DNA of 61,054 nucleotides from Gammaproteobacteria bacterium (GTDB taxonomy: Bacteria; Pseudomonadota; Gammaproteobacteria; Pseudomonadales; Azotimanducaceae). The stretch covers positions 1 to 61,054 of the forward strand of contig VXUA01000056.1 of the NCBI GenBank assembly GCA_009837185.1, in the 5' to 3' direction. The position numbers and the translations under genes are program-made. The notes beneath the pieces were generated by a model that worked only from the letters and a program-made list of their open reading frames with translations, searched no databases and was not told the origin of the DNA. Every line of letters begins with the position of its first letter. Position 1 is the first letter of the stretch. Below, piece by piece: positions 56,366 through 61,054 of the stretch.

Positions 56366-57594
56366 TGCGACACAGTGTAGGCATCGCACTACTCGGATTC
56401 TTTTGTGCGACGTGTGCGGTCGGACAAAAATTCGATGTGAACAGTGAAATTAGCTTTCAAGGACGATGGTATCCGCAATCCCCAATTTTTTCGGAGCAGA
56501 GATCGAGTACGATGGGAGCTGTGGTAAAGACGACGGTTCATGTAGAAATTGCGTCTAAAACCAGTTTTACGCTCACTCCACTATACAGATACGACAGCGC
56601 TGACTCGCAAAGAACGCACGGAGACGTACGAGAAGCATATTTCTTGATGTATGGAGATTGGAATGATTCTGCTTGGGAACTTCGGTTGGGTCAAGCAAGT
56701 GTTTATTGGGGCGTTACCGAGCTGTATAACCTCGTAGACATCGTTAATCAAACGGATCTGGTTGAACATCCGCGCAATCGCCCAAAACTAGGGCAACCGA
56801 TGATACACCTAACTGTTTACGGCGACTGGGGAGTCGCCGAGTCTTTTCTGTTACCCTACCACCGCAAGCGTACATTTCCCGGACCCGAGGGTCGTCTTCG
56901 ATCGCGATTTCCTATTAACGAGAGTGCGAGTTATGAATACCGAGATGAGGAGAAACATATTGATGTCGCATTTCGCTACAGTAATTCTGTAGGACCCTAC
57001 GACTTTGGATTAAGTATGTTTGTGGGTACCAATCGGGAACCAGCTTTCCTTGCTAGCGGACAACCAGAGCCAACAACACTCGAGCATTGGACCCTCCAGC
57101 CCTACTACGAACAAATCGAACAATTTGGCTTAGACGTGCAACTCACGACTACTGGATTGCTTTACAAGTTTGAAGCGATACAACGAAACGGTATGCGGAA
57201 TCTTTTCGGAGAAGACGAGAATTATCATGCCGTAATTCTTGGGGCAGAACGCACTATTTACAACCTATTTGACTCCTCTGCGAGTCTGACTGTGCTTGCC
57301 GAATGGTTGTACGACGCCCGTGGGTCTCGGTCGACCAATGTTTGGACGAATGACTTGTTCCTCTCTGGGTTTCTCTCCTTCAACGACGTTGCGGGGACAG
57401 AATTTGTCGCGGGTCTACTTGCAGATTTAGATTATGACTACCGAGCACTCAACCTAGAATTCAAACGCCGGCTGTCAGATTCGTGGACCATGCGGTTAGA
57501 GAGTATCGTGAATTTGAGATCTGATCCCGCGGATTTAACGTACGATGGTCGAAAAGATAGTTTCTTGGGAATCGACTTCACCTTTGGCTTTTGA
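56365..57594 (+). CDS. Outer-membrane beta-barrel protein
   Basis: 409 residues. Signal peptide to about residue 20 (ALLGFFCATCAVGQK). The mature protein alternates polar and hydrophobic residues (SFTLTPLYRYDS, WELRLGQASVYWGVTELYNL) and ends in FLGIDFTFGF with a C-terminal Phe, the usual insertion signal of outer-membrane barrels. Similar to DUF1302/phosphate-porin-like proteins that accompany MMPL transporters with LolA-like partners. Its ATG overlaps the preceding stop, so the two are translated together. Could form the outer-membrane part of an export path. Confidence 0.65.
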   Translation: MRHSVGIALLGFFCATCAVGQKFDVNSEISFQGRWYPQSPIFSEQRSSTMGAVVKTTVHVEIASKTSFTLTPLYRYDSADSQRTHGDVREAYFLMYGDWNDSAWELRLGQASVYWGVTELYNLVDIVNQTDLVEHPRNRPKLGQPMIHLTVYGDWGVAESFLLPYHRKRTFPGPEGRLRSRFPINESASYEYRDEEKHIDVAFRYSNSVGPYDFGLSMFVGTNREPAFLASGQPEPTTLEHWTLQPYYEQIEQFGLDVQLTTTGLLYKFEAIQRNGMRNLFGEDENYHAVILGAERTIYNLFDSSASLTVLAEWLYDARGSRSTNVWTNDLFLSGFLSFNDVAGTEFVAGLLADLDYDYRALNLEFKRRLSDSWTMRLESIVNLRSDPADLTYDGRKDSFLGIDFTFGF

Positions 57595-57691
57595 TACCTA
57601 TAACAACAATACTCGCGAGTCATCATCACAACGAGGACAAATAGTCTACTGTGGGAAATACATCAGTGAAGCCTTTTGAAGATAGAATTCG

Positions 57692-58963
57692 ATGATCCAA
57701 CCAGGCCGACAGTCATTAAACCGAATTGCAGTTATTGGACGTGGTACCGCAGGATCCTTGGCGGCTGCGAGCATCACTCACCAGCTCGCGGATGGCGAGT
57801 ATGAACTTCACCATATCTACGACTCGCGCATCCCAGTCATCGGAGTAGGTGAAGGTAGCTGGCCGAGTTTGGTTCAAGAATTGGCGCAACTAACGAATCT
57901 GCCCCATGAAAAAATTCAACGACAGATCAGGGGTACGCGGAAGTACGGAGTGGCATTTGAGGGATGGGGGCAACGCAATCGGAAATTCATCCACTATTTC
58001 ACACCGCAACAGGTATCCTACGCCTACCATTTAGCTGCAGACTTGTTGGCAGAATTGCTTCATGAGAGTGCAAATGCGACGCACGTTGACGCAAAGGTTC
58101 TCAATATTGCAAAAGTGGACGGAAGTGCTCGAATAGATTTCGAAGGTCGAGAGTCAGAAAGCTATGACCTCGTATTCGATGCTCGCGGATTTCCAAAAGA
58201 GCTCACTTCTGAGCAAAACATCAATATTTCATTTATTCCTACAAATACCGCTGTGATTCGACGCTGCCCAGCTATCATGCAAACCGAAGATGGACTAGTG
58301 CTTCAACATACTTACACGCGTGCTGTGGCTCGACCGCACGGCTGGGTATTTGTGATACCTTTGACTGCTCACACATCCTATGGTTATATATTCAATCGCG
58401 AAGTGACTGATCTTGAAGCTGTTGAGGCTGACTTTGATAAGCTACTTGAGACAGACGGCGTACCCGAATTCGAGCAGCGTGCTGTAATTCAATTTCCCAA
58501 TTTTGTCCACCGCCAATTATTTGATGGAGTCGTAGCTCGAATTGGAAACGCTGCCGCGTTTATGGAACCGCTTGAAGCAACGGCAATAGTGTCTGCGCAA
58601 CTGCAAATAGGGATGGTGCTTCATATCCGACTCAACCGCGCCATAGAACACATTGATCGAGACGCAACAGTAGTAAATCGATTCTTGGTTAACACGATTC
58701 TTCGATATGGTTTGTTTGTCGGATGGCACTACTCGCGCGGATCGATGTACAAATCGGAGTTTTGGGACTTTGCTCGCGAACATGTGTGGCCGAAACATAG
58801 AACTGTGGCTGATCCAAAGCAAGTGGATTGCAATGCACTGACAAAGTTCGACGAAATGCTACAGCTTCTTAAGAGTCCCGTCATCGATAAAGCCGATTGG
58901 CACAAGATGTGTGCCGTGCCACTCACCAGTTACGCACAGATTTCTCAAGGGCTAGGATACTAG
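57692..58963 (+). CDS. Flavin-dependent tryptophan halogenase
   Basis: 423 residues. FAD motif VIGRGTAGSLAAA (14-26), then GVGEGSWPS (51-59), and catalytic lysine K84 in TRKYGVAFEGWG, which carries the halogenating species in this family. The halogenase box is GWVFVIP (217-223): canonical GWxWxIP with the second Trp replaced by Phe. GNAAAFMEPLEATAI holds the active-site glutamate region (E295). It is about 100 residues shorter than free-Trp halogenases such as PrnA (about 538). Location beside a precursor whose core ends in Trp suggests a peptidyl Trp substrate. No flavin reductase gene is in the window. Confidence 0.8.
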   Translation: MIQPGRQSLNRIAVIGRGTAGSLAAASITHQLADGEYELHHIYDSRIPVIGVGEGSWPSLVQELAQLTNLPHEKIQRQIRGTRKYGVAFEGWGQRNRKFIHYFTPQQVSYAYHLAADLLAELLHESANATHVDAKVLNIAKVDGSARIDFEGRESESYDLVFDARGFPKELTSEQNINISFIPTNTAVIRRCPAIMQTEDGLVLQHTYTRAVARPHGWVFVIPLTAHTSYGYIFNREVTDLEAVEADFDKLLETDGVPEFEQRAVIQFPNFVHRQLFDGVVARIGNAAAFMEPLEATAIVSAQLQIGMVLHIRLNRAIEHIDRDATVVNRFLVNTILRYGLFVGWHYSRGSMYKSEFWDFAREHVWPKHRTVADPKQVDCNALTKFDEMLQLLKSPVIDKADWHKMCAVPLTSYAQISQGLGY

Positions 58964-59292
58964 CACTAAAAGGTACTAACCGGTCACACCAGTATTGCGA
59001 CCTCATCATCATTATTTGACGATTGCTATTCGCTGTGTTCTCACTGTGTACCTTATCCAAGTAGTCTCTACGTTTTTGTCATGAGAGTCTTGTAGCTGGT
59101 TTTGCGACTATCCATCATCGAACAAAGTAAACACACTAGCTAGCAACAATCCTTGATTGCTCCAGTAATTTCAGGTCGAAATTGACGAGCGAAATATTTG
59201 CTTCAACAACCAAATTCTTCTGGTTTTCCTTAGTTCGGTGACTTTGCTCTTATAGAGTTAGCACAGCACCTATCGTAGTACAATCTTGGTAG
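58964..59292. other. Intergenic region after the halogenase
   Basis: About 330 bases with no convincing gene, terminator or repeat. It presumably contains the promoter of the CRTAC1-type gene. Confidence 0.3.
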
Positions 59293-61054
59293 ATGAAGCA
59301 GAGTGCACTTCAACCAGTTTCCTTGAAACGACTAGTAGTCTTCATACCACTTCTGGCAATGGTCGCGCTCCAGACCTACTTCACGCTAATCGCGGAGGAA
59401 GTCACACCCAACAACACTTCAAACACTAACGAACCAGGCTTTACTACGCTCAACGGTACGGTGTTGAAGTTTACTAGTGTAGAAGCAGAAACCTCTGGAC
59501 TGACTCGAAAGTACCCTCACACTTATTCTGAAGAGAACCGAGACCTGACGTTGCAATTTGCTGCTGGACTTGCCGCGGGAGATATAGACGATGACGGAGA
59601 CATCGATTTATACGTTGTCGGAGGGAATACGGTCCCAAACGCACTGTACCAAAACAACGGTGACGGTACTTTCTCCGAAGTAGCGGAAGAACGTGGAGTC
59701 GGAATGCTTCATTGGGGTAGCGGTCCAGCGTTTGGCGACATTGATAGCGATGGTGATCTAGATTTATTTGTAGGTGCTGTCGAAGATGATCCTATCTATT
59801 TATTTGCCAATCAATTGAGTGATGTTGCTGGTACTTTTGTTGATATAACGGCTGATTCCGGTATCACGCTTCATGCTAAGAACACTATATCAGCCACGAT
59901 GTCCGACTACGATCGAGACGGCTGGATAGATTTGTTTTTAACCCATTGGGGTGAAGTTCGATTCGAACTCTCGGACACGGAAACCGTATGGAGAAACGAA
60001 GGAGGTGGGCTATTCTCAAATTCAAGCAACAGTTCCCACATTAGTACTTCGATCTTGGACTTAAGCACCGATTGGAGTTATACCGCAAATCTATTCGATA
60101 TCGACAACGACGATGACCACGACTTGCTTCTTGTAAGTGATTTCAACACAAGCCAAGTCTTAAAAAATTACGACGGAAAAAACTTTTACAGAGTCACCGA
60201 CCGTGAAGTGATCAAAGATCAAGCAGGAATGGGTGCAGCTGTGGGCGATTACGACAACGATGGTGACTTCGACTGGTTCGTCTCTTCGATATACGATTTA
60301 CCATTGGGAGGAAACTGGATCGGTAACAGACTGTATGAAAATGATGGCTTAGGTGGCTTTACCGATATAACGTTGGACGCTCAAGTTGAAGCAGGAAATT
60401 GGGCTTGGGGTGCTTGTACACAGGATTTCGACAATGATGGATACTTAGACATTTTTCACGTGAACGGTTGGTTTGAACTACCAAAATACCGCGGTGTTTC
60501 GTCAAAGTTTTTTCTCAATCTTGGCAATAGTAAGTTCGAGAGCATTGCATCAAAAATTGGTATCGATGACACTGAACAAGGCCGCGCGCTTGCTTGTTTC
60601 GACGCTGATCGAGACGGAGATATCGACATTGTCGTCGTCAATGTGAGCGAACGACACATTGTCTATTACCGCAACGACTCCGAAAACCTAGGAAACTCTT
60701 TAACAATCAAGCTAAGGGGTGCGGGGCTCAATACCTATGGAATTGGCGCGAAAGTGCGAGTCACCACCGAACATGGTACTCAACTACGACAACTTGGCGG
60801 TAGTAACAATTACGCGTCTCATAACCCCCATGAGGTGCACTTTGGGTTAGGAAATGCGACGGTGGCTGATATCCACGTGGAATGGCCAGATCGTGAACAC
60901 AGTGTCACGGAATTGAGTGCGGTTAAAGCGAATCAAGTCTTAACGATCGCGCAACCTGGAGAATCTGGATTACGTTTGAGTGTACGGTTTGGTGATGGCG
61001 ATGGTTTGTATGCGGCCGGCGACGTGGTGGAGATCGCGGCATCTGAGCCGGCGG
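59293..61054 (+). CDS. CRTAC1-family FG-GAP/ASPIC-UnbV repeat protein (partial)
   Basis: The frame from ATG 59293 is open to the window end, so the C-terminus is missing. It has a signal-anchor (LVVFIPLLAMVALQTYFTLI, about 14-33), then FG-GAP/VCBS-type calcium-binding repeats: AAGDIDDDGDIDLYVVGG, FGDIDSDGDLDLFVGAV, DYDRDGWIDLFLTHWG, VGDYDNDGDFDWFVSSI, DFDNDGYLDIFHVNGW and FDADRDGDIDIVVVN. An ASPIC/UnbV domain follows (LTIKLRGAGLNTYGIGAKVR, then HFGLGNATVADIHVEWPD). Together these form an extracellular beta-propeller with a C-terminal module. Such proteins are abundant in marine and host-associated bacteria and probably act at the surface. Confidence 0.85.
   Translation, partial: MKQSALQPVSLKRLVVFIPLLAMVALQTYFTLIAEEVTPNNTSNTNEPGFTTLNGTVLKFTSVEAETSGLTRKYPHTYSEENRDLTLQFAAGLAAGDIDDDGDIDLYVVGGNTVPNALYQNNGDGTFSEVAEERGVGMLHWGSGPAFGDIDSDGDLDLFVGAVEDDPIYLFANQLSDVAGTFVDITADSGITLHAKNTISATMSDYDRDGWIDLFLTHWGEVRFELSDTETVWRNEGGGLFSNSSNSSHISTSILDLSTDWSYTANLFDIDNDDDHDLLLVSDFNTSQVLKNYDGKNFYRVTDREVIKDQAGMGAAVGDYDNDGDFDWFVSSIYDLPLGGNWIGNRLYENDGLGGFTDITLDAQVEAGNWAWGACTQDFDNDGYLDIFHVNGWFELPKYRGVSSKFFLNLGNSKFESIASKIGIDDTEQGRALACFDADRDGDIDIVVVNVSERHIVYYRNDSENLGNSLTIKLRGAGLNTYGIGAKVRVTTEHGTQLRQLGGSNNYASHNPHEVHFGLGNATVADIHVEWPDREHSVTELSAVKANQVLTIAQPGESGLRLSVRFGDGDGLYAAGDVVEIAASEPA

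Noticed and set aside
1-61054. CRISPR array, tRNA or rRNA genes
   Set aside because: No regularly spaced repeats, cloverleaf patterns or rRNA-like stretches were noticed on reading both strands. This was by eye only.

Overview
The window looks like a chromosomal segment of a marine-type gammaproteobacterium of moderate GC. The leuC-leuD-leuB-asd order and the sdhCDAB-sucAB-lpd-sucCD order are typical of that group, and the protein sequences look gammaproteobacterial. No rRNA, tRNA or CRISPR array was recognised. Species cannot be named. A sponge- or host-associated bacterium is possible but is only inferred, from the kind of peptide cluster present.

Layout. (1) 1-4.37 kb is a decayed mobile or plasmid-like island. 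It holds small membrane and secreted proteins, two ribbon-helix-helix proteins, a ParA with its middle missing, a conjugation-type lytic transglycosylase, and the C-terminal stub of a tyrosine recombinase directly after the asd stop codon. (2) 4.37-8.56 kb is the tightly overlapping leuC-leuD-leuB-asd operon (minus strand). (3) 9-14.9 kb carries small unknown genes, a type II restriction-modification pair, a ThDP-dependent decarboxylase-like enzyme and an HNH nuclease of the sulfur-binding type. (4) 14.9-29.7 kb is housekeeping: a DUF4892-like gene, gpsA, htpG and the complete sdh/suc block encoding succinate dehydrogenase, 2-oxoglutarate dehydrogenase and succinyl-CoA synthetase. (5) 30.1-58.96 kb is a proteusin-type RiPP locus interrupted by insertion sequences. 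(6) The window ends inside a CRTAC1/ASPIC-UnbV repeat protein.

The RiPP locus is the most interesting part. One operon (30.1-39.6 kb) encodes an MMPL/RND-like transporter, a very small HlyD-like adaptor, a C39-peptidase ABC exporter, a second NHLM-type ABC transporter, and an unusual protein in which a proteusin-leader-like domain is fused to a squalene-cyclase-like toroid. After about 9 kb of IS remnants and accessory genes, a second operon (48.9-54.8 kb) encodes an AlkB-type di-iron hydroxylase fused to a degenerate GlnE-like module, a fused E1-like/YcaO azoline synthetase, and a RiPP-associated protein of unknown function. Facing it on the minus strand is an 83-residue precursor with a nitrile-hydratase-like leader and a predicted core of only five residues, Leu-Cys-Cys-Cys-Trp. 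Downstream are a LolA-like periplasmic protein, an outer-membrane barrel protein and a flavin-dependent tryptophan halogenase.

The model (inference): the three adjacent cysteines become azolines, the C-terminal Trp is halogenated, the AlkB-like enzyme may hydroxylate, and the C39 exporter cuts after the Ala-Gly of the leader. The product would be a very small poly-azoline, halo-indole peptide that might bind metal. The halogenase and C-terminal Trp recall the SrpI-type peptidyl brominases reported from sponge-microbiome proteusin clusters. The AlkB-GlnE fusion and the leader-cyclase fusion are features I do not recognise from any described pathway.
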